A DNA stretch of 34,466 nucleotides from Pezizomycotina sp. ARF18 (Eukaryota; Ascomycota), in the NCBI GenBank assembly GCA_002224055.1, contig AZLU01000326.1, positions 1 through 34,466 of the forward strand, written 5' to 3'. This document shows positions 24,096-32,989 of the stretch, in pieces. The notes beneath the pieces were generated by a model. The model worked only from the letters and a program-made list of their open reading frames with translations, was not told the DNA's origin and made no database searches. Position numbers and translations under genes: made by a program. Numbering within the stretch: position 1 is the first letter of the stretch; the number at the start of each line of letters is the position of its first letter.

Positions 24096-24267
24096 ATTTC
24101 AATGTCGAAAAAAAAAAAAAAAAACAACAAACAAACAAACAAACAAGCAAAAAAGAAGCAAAAGAAACCGATCTCCTTCCAGCGACTATCAATATATCAG
24201 TCAAACTTCAACGCCGAAAAAAAAAAAAGAATAAGCAAAAGAAACCGATCTCCTTTCGGCGACTATC
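24096..24267. repeat. Imperfect tandem duplication, 77-bp period
   Basis: A 35-bp segment beginning AAGCAAAAGAAACCGATCTC occurs at 24156-24190 and 24233-24267 with two or three differences. The similarity extends left to a TTCAA(T/C)G(T/C)CGAAAA stretch before each copy. Copy 1 also contains an expanded (AAAC)n tract (24124-24147). It lies just downstream of the Fic-like copy 1. Confidence 0.75.
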
Positions 24268-24369
24268 TGTGGGTAATGTTTCTCCCGGTAACGTAATCTT
24301 AAAGTATTTAGTTCTAGGATATATGAATGTGAAGGTTCTTCTTCTTGCCATAGTCTTCAATCGCTACTC

Positions 24370-25010
24370 ACTAGCGAAGGATGGGCGGGAAGTTCTCGTT
24401 GTACCAAATTTTGTACTTGGGATCTTGACGCATAATTTCTCTATACTCCTTCTCCTATCTTCCAGAGGTCGACAATTATTGTGCAAATTGCTGTCCAGAG
24501 CAGTAAGGTAGTCGTTGATCTTTTTAATATTTTTAACTCTTTCCGCGGTCTTCTCTCTTTCACGGAAAGACATGTTGCGTCGAACAACTTTCTTGATTAT
24601 CAGGGTTGTAAGCTCGCGGGTGACAATATCTATCGGTCTCTCCGTGCGATTTGAGATAAGCAGGTATATATCATATGGTGCCGCTCGACAGGACCAGTCG
24701 CTATCATGAATTTCTTCGAATATCAGGAGGGTAGCAGTACGATGATTACCATCCTTCATCGGTTGGTTTATAGTCATCGAAATTGCGCTTTCGGCGAGGG
24801 CCTGGGCGGCACCATCGACCCAATCTGACCATTCAGAGGCAGGCTTCCTTTTAAGAATGGCTCCGTCATGTGAACCGACTTTCTATGCATGAACGCGGGT
24901 TTTGGCCCCAGTAAAGATGATTCCGTCCAATATGTAGTTGTTGAGTGCAACGATCCGATCGAGAGTAGACAAGCCTTCGATCTTGGAATAAGGAATTATG
25001 ATCTTATTGG
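24370..25010 (-). pseudogene. Fic/Doc-like protein, copy 1, with in-frame stop
   Basis: Related to the copy at 26180-26982. Shared landmarks on the minus strand are an AKT segment, a W-x-x-W segment before an Ala-rich helix, QPMKDGNHRTATLLIFEEI, APYDIYLLISNR, VVRR and a terminal EYREIMRQDPKY-type block. The DGN-x-R-T-A loop is the phosphate-binding loop of Doc and Fic AMPylation or phosphorylation domains. The position of the catalytic His (HPF in Doc) is Gln (codon 24763-24765). One in-frame TAG (24883-24885) interrupts the N-terminal part. A one-base frame change near 24455 is needed to reach the end block shared with copy 2, with the stop at 24370-24372. An acceptor-like TTTAG near 25015 suggests a 5' exon. 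The TAG may be a real inactivation, an intron not recognised, or an error. No function is claimed. Confidence 0.5.
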
Positions 25011-25142
25011 TAGCTAAACATATAAAGCGTCAAAACATCGTCAACCTTCAATATGCAAGAGGAACTAGCGAAGGGTCGTAACAGAAAGCAATTTTTGATA
25101 TATATATATATATAATCTATCTAAATTCTCGCTAATTTACAA

Positions 25143-25415
25143 ATGATATCTACAATAGAACTTCTTCATAGCTTGAGATGGGAGCTAAGGTATCCTTGTG
25201 AGATTGCACCTGGCCCGATATCCCAAACCCTCAAAATCGAGATGCAGAACAAAGCAGAGGTTATGATTCAGTAGCTAGACTCACAAGCCATTGCTCGATG
25301 GGCAAACCAGAAACCAATGTGGAGGGTTGAACAGAAGATGAGAGGTAAGAAGATCGGCTCCGGGTACAAATCTGGTATGGAATTTAACAAGAATAAAGGA
25401 TTTCAAAATGAATAA
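25143..25415 (+). other. Short reading frame with a single internal TAG
   Basis: From ATG 25143 to TAA 25413-25415 there are 90 codons with one interruption, TAG at 25272-25274 (context ATT CAG TAG CTA). The composition is mixed and protein-like (ELLHSLRWELRYPCEIAPGP, ARWANQKPMWRVEQKMRGKK). No family is recognised. It lies between the two Fic-like copies on the opposite strand. A CAG to TAG change would fit a CpA to TpA mutation, but the frame could also be chance. Confidence 0.2.
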
Positions 25416-26179
25416 CGTCTTATAGATAATAGAGGTAATTTATCGTCATAAGCAGTCGGCGTTTCAGAAGAAAGGGAATTGCAAAGAGGTTTTTTTAGTA
25501 TATCGTGATGCTTCGATTTTAGCTGCCTTCATCTCTTTTCAAAATTGTTATCCTTGGTTTTTGATTTTCTTTTTACTTCACTTTTTATTTTATTTTCTTA
25601 TTCTTTATCTCATTTTTGGTTACGTGTCGATCCTATTTGTTTGGCTTTGGGAGGATTATTTGTGATTCAAACCAAATGAAAAAAATTGTTTACACACTGA
25701 AAACATTGATCTGCTCACATTCGTGTCGAGAAGGAGGAAATCTATTATCAGCGTTCAGCCAGCGGGAGTCCGGTGACTGACACGATATATTCTAGATCCT
25801 GCACCTTGGAGATTAAATCGGTTTTTTCGGGCCGTATCGTTTGCTGACGAAGCGGAGAAACAGCACTTATCCCGCAACCGACGAGAAGTCCTAGGGATTG
25901 CCTGCAGCTATCTCTTAGGAACGAGGGCTGTTTGACGGTTCTCCTAGCAAGGGATTTTTTGGTCTATGAGAGGATTGCTACCGTTTAGATGATGAGAGTA
26001 ATTAAACCGCTCTAGAAAGAATCTAGAAAAATGGGGGCAGAAAGGGTTTACAACAAGGACTACAGCGTTCACAGACAAGGTATGCAATGACAACAGCAAT
26101 ACAAGTATCATTATAAGTGGTTACAACAAGAATATCTTACTAGAATTGAACTTGGGAAGGAATCCTAACTATTGCGCGC
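25416..26179. other. Spacer between the Fic-like copies, no gene seen
   Basis: A T-rich tract lies at 25540-25620, followed by mixed sequence without a supportable open frame. I could not identify repeat ends or a target-site duplication here. Confidence 0.45.
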
Positions 26180-26982
26180 TTATCTCATCAACTGGTTGGG
26201 GAAACATTCTTGAAACCACTGCTTCATCTTCGGTCGTTGGCGCATGTGCTCTCTGTACTCTGCTCTACGAGTCTCCAACGGAATTTCGTGATTCGTTACT
26301 ACCGTCGAATTCAAAGCCTCTAAAGCGGCGCTGATGAGGGGTATGTTCTTGACCTCCTCCGCGACTATTTCCTTCCTTCAACGCTTGCGCGTCTGCGGAC
26401 CGTCGTACGTTCGATTAAGTTTGCCAGCTTAGCAACGATATCTTCCCACGGTGCATCGTGTCGGTTAGATATTATGACGTAAATATCGTACGGCTCGCAC
26501 CTCAGCGTCCACCCTTCGTCGGCGATGGACTCATACAGCATCAAAATAGAGGTTCGGTGGTTTCCGTCTCTCAGGACCTGGTTGACCCTCATCGATACGA
26601 CGCTTTGCGCGGCCGCTTTTGCGACCTTGAACTCAAGCCAATTCTTCCACGTTTCCGTGCATAGCCGCGTAGGAACGGCTTTTCGACATGGGCTCGTCTT
26701 CCCCGCTGAAAGCCGGGCTTGCTGCCGGCGGGCAGCTTGTTGTCTATAGATACTTATTAAGCGCCTCAATTCTCGCGGCGGCTTAAGCCCGATGGAATCT
26801 GATGGATAATTTTCGACCATAACAGGGGATGACTCCGTCGCAACACCGTACCATGTGTAGGTGTTCATATATTCCAAAACTGGTTGCGGCAGTTCAGCGA
26901 TAGAAGAAAGCGCAGGGTGTTTAGCTTGATAAAGTTTTGAAAGCCGGTAAGAATACCGGCAATGTTTGTCGTCGCCGTTCAT
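26180..26982 (-). CDS. Fic/Doc-like protein, copy 2
   Basis: About 267 codons from ATG 26982 (MNGDDKHCRYSYRLSKLYQA) to TAA 26180-26182. The first 205 codons are open; one missing A near 26379 (AAA for AAAA) then joins the frame to VAEEVKNIPLISAALEAL and EYREHMRQRPKMKQWFQECF. The central part is WKNWLEFKVAKAAAQ, then QVLRDGNHRTSILMLYESI, then EPYDIYVIISNR. DGN-x-R-T with a following hydrophobic helix is the Fic/Doc active-site loop. In Doc the motif is HxFx(D/E)GNKRTA, whereas here the His position is Gln (codon 26578-26580). Fic-fold proteins usually transfer AMP or phosphate to target hydroxyls. With Gln in place of His, activity is uncertain and the protein could be a non-catalytic binder. 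An Arg/Gln/Ala-rich stretch (RRLISIYRQQAARRQQAR) precedes the domain. No signal peptide or membrane segment. Confidence 0.6.
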
Positions 26983-27820
26983 ATATCTTGCTGGAGCACC
27001 TAGCTTGTCGCCTTTTGCTATATTTTTCTATTTTTTTCTTTTTTTTTCTTTTTTTTCTTATCTGTTTCTGAGGTGACCCAAAAAAAAAAAAAAAATAGCG
27101 ATCTTGAATCGATGATGAGATGTCGATGGGAGAGAAATGGGAGGAAAGAATTCAATCATTCAAGCTGGGGCTATCGCTTTAGCCTTGGCAGGTACCGATC
27201 GGATAGGCTCCGAGAACAATCAGAAGCACTCTTGAAATAAAGTTATGCAGTGTGACTGCATAAGAGTAAAAGATGAAAGGTTCCTTTTTCTTTTTTTTTT
27301 TTGGAGGGGGGCCGAGTTTCCTTTAAGAGTTTCAAAAAAAAAAAAGGGAAGTAAAGTCAATTTACTTGGGCCAACAAGATACTTAAGAAAGAAAAGATGT
27401 AGGTGGGATTTTTTCCAACTTGGATTAATATTTGAGAGGCTAGTAATAGAAAAATTGTCCATTTGAAGAATAGTTTCATGTAGCTAAAGGTACTGTTTGT
27501 ACCGAAATTTTTTATATTACTGTCTTTTTTTCGCTTGGTTAAAAAGCCGCATAGCTCACTAAGGCCTCATTGTGCGGCAAGAGGTGAGTAGTATCATTAA
27601 AGTCGCATGCCGAAGTTCACCAAGTAAAGACAACGATTGATAGTATATTGTTACAATAATAATACGCGCCATAAAGATGAGATTGAGATTTCAATATAAT
27701 AATAATCCTTATTTTTTTCCCGCAAAGCCAAATAAAATATTAGAGGCTGGGGGTACGAGACAATAATAATAATATCAATGTTCAGTTTAACAAGCTCTCT
27801 CACAAATATTTGAATTGAGG
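26983..27820. other. Spacer rich in short homopolymers, no gene seen
   Basis: T-rich tract at 27020-27060, A run at 27079-27094, T run at 27289-27301 and A run at 27333-27344. A small hairpin GCCGCA/TGCGGC lies at 27546-27578. The open frame at 27245-27466 reads through these runs and is not credible. A 34-codon frame beginning at about 27139 is too short to judge. Confidence 0.45.
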
Positions 27821-28140
27821 TGTATATAAAGACGAGTACCTCCTCCTCATTCTCAATACAAACTCACTTCTCAACATCATTCTCAATTTTGTCTTTGTTG
27901 CGACAATACACAAGCAGTCGCTTCTCAATCATTTCTCATTAACAACTCCTCAAGAAATCACCAAGCTCAATACCGTCCTTTTCAAAACTCCTCCTCAAGT
28001 TTCTCAATAAGACTTCTCAATTATTTTCTCAATACTTCCTTTTGTATGCCTTCCTTCTCAATATACTACCAACCAATATTATTCTTCCTTATTACTTCTT
28101 TACCCTGACTGCTTCTTTATTCTATATCAGTGTTTCCACT
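27821..28140 (+). promoter_or_regulatory. TATA box with octamer-rich leader, possible LTR or orphan promoter
   Basis: A classic TATA box (TGTATATAAA at 27821-27830) is followed about 20 bp later by a pyrimidine-rich tract. TTCTCAAT occurs exactly seven times in that tract (27850, 27880, 27922, 28001, 28014, 28026, 28055), with near copies at 27868 and 27933. No open frame follows; instead the sequence turns into an AT-rich block at about 28310. This fits the R/U5-like part of a fungal LTR retrotransposon whose internal region has decayed, or the leader of a lost highly expressed gene. LTR ends and target-site duplication are not clear. Confidence 0.4.
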
Positions 28141-28309
28141 ATATAGATATAAAACGGCTATATTTCTCGGGTTTTAGAGCGGTCTCTATCCTTAGAATCA
28201 ATTCGGCTCAGCGACTATCTGCATATAATATAATATAAATCCTACACAGAAATAAGAGCTTATTTATTATATCCTTTATACGAGAGAGACCTTAATGGAA
28301 TAGAATACT

Positions 28310-28672
28310 TTTGACTTAGAGTTTTTTAAATAACGCTTTTTATCGCTATAAAGTTATAAATTTTCTGGAAAGGATATGCTTTTGTTATTTAAACTAAAAT
28401 TAATATTTTATATATATTTTTTTAAATATATATTTGCGATGTTTTAAAATTTAATTTAAAATTATTTTATTAAAATATAAAGTTAAATAATATATTTTAT
28501 AAATTTTTTAGAATAGTATATTTTGAAGTTAAAGATTCGGAAAGTTTTTTTTTTAATAATAAAATAAAAATTTATTAAACTTTTTATAAAAAGTTAATTA
28601 AAAAAATAATTAATATACTTATTAAAAATGCTATAAAAAATTAATATATTATTTTAAACCTTTAAGTTATAT
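28310..28672. mobile_element. AT-rich block, probable RIP-decayed repeat
   Basis: Almost pure A/T with very few CA or TG dinucleotides, many TA steps and stop codons in every frame. This is the signature of heavy C-to-T change in repeats of Pezizomycotina. No protein remnant can be read with confidence. It sits between the octamer-rich leader and the minisatellite. Confidence 0.5.
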
Positions 28673-28698
28673 GTCAGGCGATAGCCTTGTTGTCTATA

Positions 28699-29072
28699 TT
28701 ATGGTGTTGGACTATGGCAGGAGGATACCGGTGCTCTGCCATGGCAGGTTGGACCTGGCAGGAGGATATTGGTTCTCTGTCATGGCAGTGTTGGTGGGAG
28801 GACACCATGGTGTTGGACAATGGCAGAGGGATACCGGTGCTCTGCCATGGCAGGTTGGACCATGGCAGGAGGATACTGGTCCTCTGCCATGGCAATGTTG
28901 GTGGGAGGACACCATGGTGTTGGACTATGGCAGGAGGATACCGGTCCTCTGCTATGGTAATGTTGGTGGAAGGACACATGGTGTTGGACCATGGTAGGAG
29001 GATACCGGTCCTCTGCCATGGCGGTGTTGGTGGAAGGACATTATGGTGTTGGACCATGGCAGAGGGATGTTG
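28699..29072. repeat. Minisatellite of about 64-bp and 43-bp units
   Basis: The basic block GGACCATGGCAGGAGGATAC, then CGGT(C/G)CTCTGCCATGGCA, is repeated about six times. It is joined alternately by a short GGTTGG link (about 43-bp unit) or a longer TGTTGGTGG(A/G)AGGACAC link (about 64-bp unit). Copies differ by scattered substitutions, including CCATGG to CTATGG and CAGTG to CGGTG. Frames on both strands are open through it because the unit has few stop codons, so the long open frames here are not evidence of genes. GC content is far above that of both flanks. Confidence 0.85.
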
Positions 29073-29095
29073 GTAGCTAGCAAATGCATTGTATA

Positions 29096-29156
29096 TATAT
29101 AATATAATAATATAATAATATAATAATATAATAATATAATAATATAATAAATTATA
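29096..29156. repeat. (AATAT/AATATAAT)n microsatellite
   Basis: About seven copies of an 8-bp AATATAAT-type unit directly follow the minisatellite. Confidence 0.85.
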
Positions 29157-29261
29157 TAAAAATGGTTCTCAAATCGATGTGAAAATGTAAAATATAATAT
29201 AAATTATATAAATTATCTACAAATCGAATTATTTTATTATTTTTTTTATATATAAAATTGT

Positions 29262-29395
29262 CTTGGCGGGTCAACCCGACCCGGACCGCGCCGGGCCGAG
29301 CAACCCGCCGGGCGGGTTGAAGATGCATCGGGTACCCGGCGGGCAGGCCAGAGGGTCCCAAACCCGGCCCGGCCCGCCCGACCTCGAACACTAAC
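29262..29395. mobile_element. GC-rich CCGGGC-type insert, possible hAT-like terminal region
   Basis: A 130-bp island of repeated CGGGC/CCCGG words (GGCGGGTCAACCCGACCCGG, CGCGCCGGGCCGAG, CCCGGCCCGGCCCGCCCGAC) lies in otherwise very AT-rich DNA. On the minus strand the right edge reads TAGTGTTCGAGGTCGGGCGG. This resembles the TAGNG/CAGNG ends and GC-rich subterminal repeats of hAT elements. No matching left end or 8-bp target duplication could be identified, so the assignment is tentative. Confidence 0.35.
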
Positions 29396-30833
29396 CTTGT
29401 ATAACGTTAAATCAAAATAACTTTACAGAAAGAGGTAAAACAAGAGGATTTAAGATAAAAATCTATTATAAATAGCATGATAGTTCTTTTTTAGTGGGAA
29501 AAAAAACAAAATTTTTTCTAGATTGTTACTCTTATTTATTTTGTATAGCTAAGTGTTAGAAACATGACCAACAAGGGTTAGCGAAGTGATAGACGCAACG
29601 GGCTTAGTGGTAATACAGTAAAAAAGAAATTTGGTCCGTCAACATTATAATATATCCCTGTTACTTGCCCTTATAGGCTAGCTAGGCTGATTATATTGCT
29701 TTTGATTGCCACCTTATTCTTTTTTGACAGATGTCACTCTCCTGCCTGGTGAGGAGAGCCAATCTGGTGAGGAGAGCAATAAACGCTCCTGTAGACTTTT
29801 TACCCACGAATGGCCGCTCCTCCGTAAAATAGAATAAGATATGAAACATGACACTGTTATAACTACATAGGCAAGGGACGACAATCACGCACTTGCCGGC
29901 CGATAGCCTAGCCCTCCCTTGCTGCAGTATCGTAATAATATAATATTGCAAATTTACTTTGTGGTACCTACTTAAGTAAGTAAGCTCACTCATAGAAAAG
30001 CTTTGTATCTTATATTATTATTCAGTATGTGATGGGATCAATAATCTATAAATAAAATAAATAAATTAAATTCCTAAATTAGAAATATAGAAAAAGCTTA
30101 AAAGATTATCGTTAAGCACACGAGCAATAGTGAAGACGGAAATACTTACGTAGTCACTGTACGGTTACGGTGGATGTATGTAAACATAAGTAAACATAAT
30201 ACTGCAATATTTCATTTAACCCTTTTTTTTTCCGTGCCAAAAAATGGCCATGCGGCTCTAGTAGCGAGAGAGAGAGAGAGAAAAAAGGGGCGTTACTGAG
30301 AGTTTTTGAAGCTCAAAGTTTTTGGAGGTTTATAATTATTTATACTTCAACTAAGTATTTTGCTTCGAGCTAATTAAATTAATAATAATTATTAAATACT
30401 TTCTTCTCTCTCAGTTTTGGAACCTAAAGCACGACAAACCAGAGGCCATCATGAAATTCAGTGGACCACCTATACCCTCTCCTTTATTTCCTATATGTGC
30501 AAGTATATCCTTATTGTAAGCGTAGCGTATTTTAAGAAGGGGAGACCGGGGCGGCACAATTCGGTGAATCAATTCTGGATTTCCATCTGGTTATCGAGTT
30601 TTATATCATCATCATCAAGTAAGTGCTCACTCAGGGTTGATGTTATCAACCGCCAGTTTAGGAATGACTTACCTTAGGTGAAGTGTAAACTAAAGGTCAA
30701 TCTTCAATCAAAAGTGTTTCCCCTTCTTTTCCTTCTTTCCATCCCTATGTATTATCGTCGCTTCCTTACCACCGTTTTCCTTTCAAGTCTTTTTTGCCAA
30801 TCAAAGAAGGACAAAAACGAGCAGACCAGTAGG
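29396..30833. other. AT-rich intergenic region, no convincing gene
   Basis: It holds a 14-bp direct repeat CTGGTGAGGAGAGC at 29746-29759 and 29764-29777, a GA microsatellite near 30266-30281 and AT-rich spacer. The open frames at 29691-29993 (-) and 30417-30677 (+) have no recognisable features. The region 30680-30833 is the likely leader of the next gene. Confidence 0.45.
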
Positions 30834-32120
30834 ATGGGTTCAGCTGCCCTTTCTCCGGTCTTCGTTAAACTGCAGCTAACATTAGTTCAAGATCTCTACT
30901 TAGGACGGACACGGTACGAAAAATTCCGAAACGCAATTCTAAGGCAAACCACGAAACTTCCGGAATGGACGGAACCTTCACGGCTTTTCTGGCCGACCAC
31001 CTCACGCAAGACATATATCAGAAGCACCTATGGCGATGGAAAGTCTTACTCCTGGGCTCGAACGACTGGAACTTTCTGATTCACCTTCGCCAGCTTATCG
31101 AAAAAGGACAGGTCATCTTTCCGCCCAGACTCTCCCCGCGGCGGAATACTCCTTTCCAGCATCCATCTCGTCATGCATCGTTACAGCGAGCTATTGACAC
31201 GGATGATAAAGGCTCTCGGAGGAAATGGTGGAGGCCTTCGGAGCTCCACGCGGTCCTACAAACGGAGGTACAACTGCTTATCGACATGGTTGCCATGATA
31301 CTCCGTTTTCACAATTGAGCCCGGCAACGTGATCCCGGCGGTCACGGCTTATCATTTGATACGGAGTTTCCCTCACTCGGAAGCAAAACAGTTGCAGAAG
31401 GGAAAGTTCGGCGACGACAATCCATACTCGGGAAGTCGTTCGGATCGAAATAAGCATGTCGAGACTGCGAACGGAACTTGCATCGACGGAATAGCCGAGG
31501 AAGAAGAGCAACGGCCTTGATCTACCGCAGGAAGTTGGAGAAGTATGCGGACGAGAGCGGGATCGAGGACTCAAATCTGCGCAGAAGAAGTACTAGAGCT
31601 GGCGCTCCTACAAAAAATTGGAAGTCTGACCCTGGAAAACGATTATGGTCGAAAGCCACCCTTTTGGAGTCGGATTTCAGGACGCGACTGATCTCAGAAC
31701 ATCCAGCGTGCACGACATGCCGTGTCCGTCCGCCGGAGTCAATATTACCACTGCTGCGAAAGATGAAATCGATCCCGCTAATGGTAATGATCGACGCAAA
31801 AACGGGAAGTCATTCTCTGGCACTCCAATATCTCTATCTAACGGAGCAGGACCTGGAAGGCTGGGGTGGCAATTAGGAGACGACTGTGAAGAGGAGATCA
31901 GAATAGGAAAACTCTACAGCTAGAGACGGAGAACGGGATTGAAAGAAAGGATTTGGCCAACTTCATTTGCACTATAATGTACGGCCCATACGCTCAACAT
32001 TGTTTTCTGTTTATGGGAATAGATGAGCGTATCTACGGATCACAGACAGAGTATCGAAATTCTGATTGGAACAACGCGCGAAGAAATAATCGAATCATCC
32101 GCACGGTGTTTGAGATGTAG
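30834..32120 (+). CDS. Hypothetical protein, broken gene model
   Basis: Not recognised. The ATG at 30834 starts MGSAALSPVFVKLQLTLVQD and continues LYLGRTRYEKFRNAILRQTT. After a frame change near 30966 it reads FLADHLTQDIYQKHLWRWKV, LLLGSNDWNFLIHLRQLIEK and LQTEVQLLIDMVAMILRF. Further segments to 31920 are RRKLEKYADESGIED and an acidic Gly/Ser region. An end block beyond the longer open frames reads KTLQLETENGIERKDLANFI, CTIMYGPYAQHCFLFMGIDE, RIYGSQTEYRNSDWNNARRN, NRIIRTVFEM, with TAG at 32118-32120. The end block has strongly protein-like composition, so I extend the gene to 32120. At least four single-base frame changes are needed. It is predicted soluble, with no signal peptide. Confidence 0.4.
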
Positions 32121-32445
32121 TTTGTGTTTCTTTCTACATATTTTTTGAAGTTATGTTTGTACTATTAAGTAATTCAACCTCGCAAGCATCCGGCTGAAAC
32201 TCGTCGGTCAAGAACACCTTTTCTTTCTGTCAACGATCGCGCGATTATTACAATATTACACCAGATAACTAAGGATTGATAATAATAATGGCTCTCGATA
32301 GCATTCTAGACCCTAATCATTTCTTCGCTTCAAAGATACTATTTTTATGTCGAGGCCAACTGATCCTCTATATTAAATTTTCGCGTATTAGATTTCTTCG
32401 AAACCCTGTCATACTATAAAACGCATCAACGCCATTGTATTAGCG
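32121..32445. other. Spacer downstream of the hypothetical gene
   Basis: 3' flank of the preceding gene, with no open frame or repeat of note before the foldback element. Confidence 0.4.
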
Positions 32446-32576
32446 CCAGGGTATTAGCGTGGAGTCGCCTTGGCGGGTAGTCTCTATAAGATAGCGTTAC
32501 CGCAGCTCTTTACTCGGTTACCGAGAGGATAAATGCCCAGGTACCCGCCAAGGCTACCCACGCTAAATACCCTGAT
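32446..32576. mobile_element. 131-bp foldback (MITE-like) element
   Basis: The left arm (32446-32479) and right arm (32542-32576) are inverted copies. Both read CAGGGTATT(T)AGCGTGG, then GCCTTGGCGGGTA, differing by about four positions, around a 62-bp loop. The loop has weaker inverted similarity of its own (GCGTTACCG against CGGTTACCG). The element is non-coding and much less AT-rich than its right flank. This fits a small non-autonomous inverted-repeat transposon. The words TATTAGCGCC (left) and GATTAGCGCT (right) flank it as a further partial repeat. Confidence 0.6.
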
Positions 32577-32989
32577 TAGCGCTCCTGGTTTGCTTTCTTT
32601 AAACCGCCCGTTTAACTCTTCCATCCATACGCTCTTTTGCCTTATTAAACCTGTCATCCCTACCGGCGGCTTTTACCTAATATACAGAAAAAGCTCGGCG
32701 TGTTTAATTAAAAAAAAGTAGACCAAATCGAGCGTGGGAAAAGCACCACATATATAAAAGGGTAGTAGGAATTACCGAGACACCGTCTTACTTTATTACT
32801 CTTTTTAATGGTTTTTCGACTATTATAGCTTTTAGAACGATCTCACCTGTCTCTTTGCTTCATAAAGTATTCAGTATGAACAAAATTACAAGGGTATTTT
32901 TCCTTGGGTAATCTGCTTACATGAGCCCAATCATCCTTTCGTGGGCCTAAATCAAAATCGAAATCAGATAAACCTAATATCTATTTCAA
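32577..32989. other. Transition zone, no gene seen
   Basis: Short mixed sequence between the foldback element and the AT-rich block. The open frame at 32533-32721 overlaps the foldback arm and is not credible. Confidence 0.4.

Noticed and set aside
27139-27240. Small frame starting MGGKNSIIQAGAIALALAG
   Set aside because: Only about 34 codons, no introns or partner exons seen, and resemblance to known fungal repeats is too weak.
27650-27945. A solo LTR from TGTTAC to TTAACA around the TATA box
   Set aside because: The ends are plausible but no target-site duplication flanks them, and the octamer array continues beyond the right end.
28671-29076. Several overlapping open frames on both strands
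   Set aside because: They are all translations of the minisatellite, whose unit has few stop codons; the repeated Trp/Gly/Cys peptides are not protein-like.
28128-29395. A complete hAT element from CAGTGTTTCC (28129) to the GC-rich right edge
   Set aside because: The ends are only loosely similar and the flanking 8-mers do not match, so the pairing is not supported.
30417-30677. Open frame upstream of the gene at 30834
   Set aside because: No start context, no family match, and Ser/Ile-rich chance composition.
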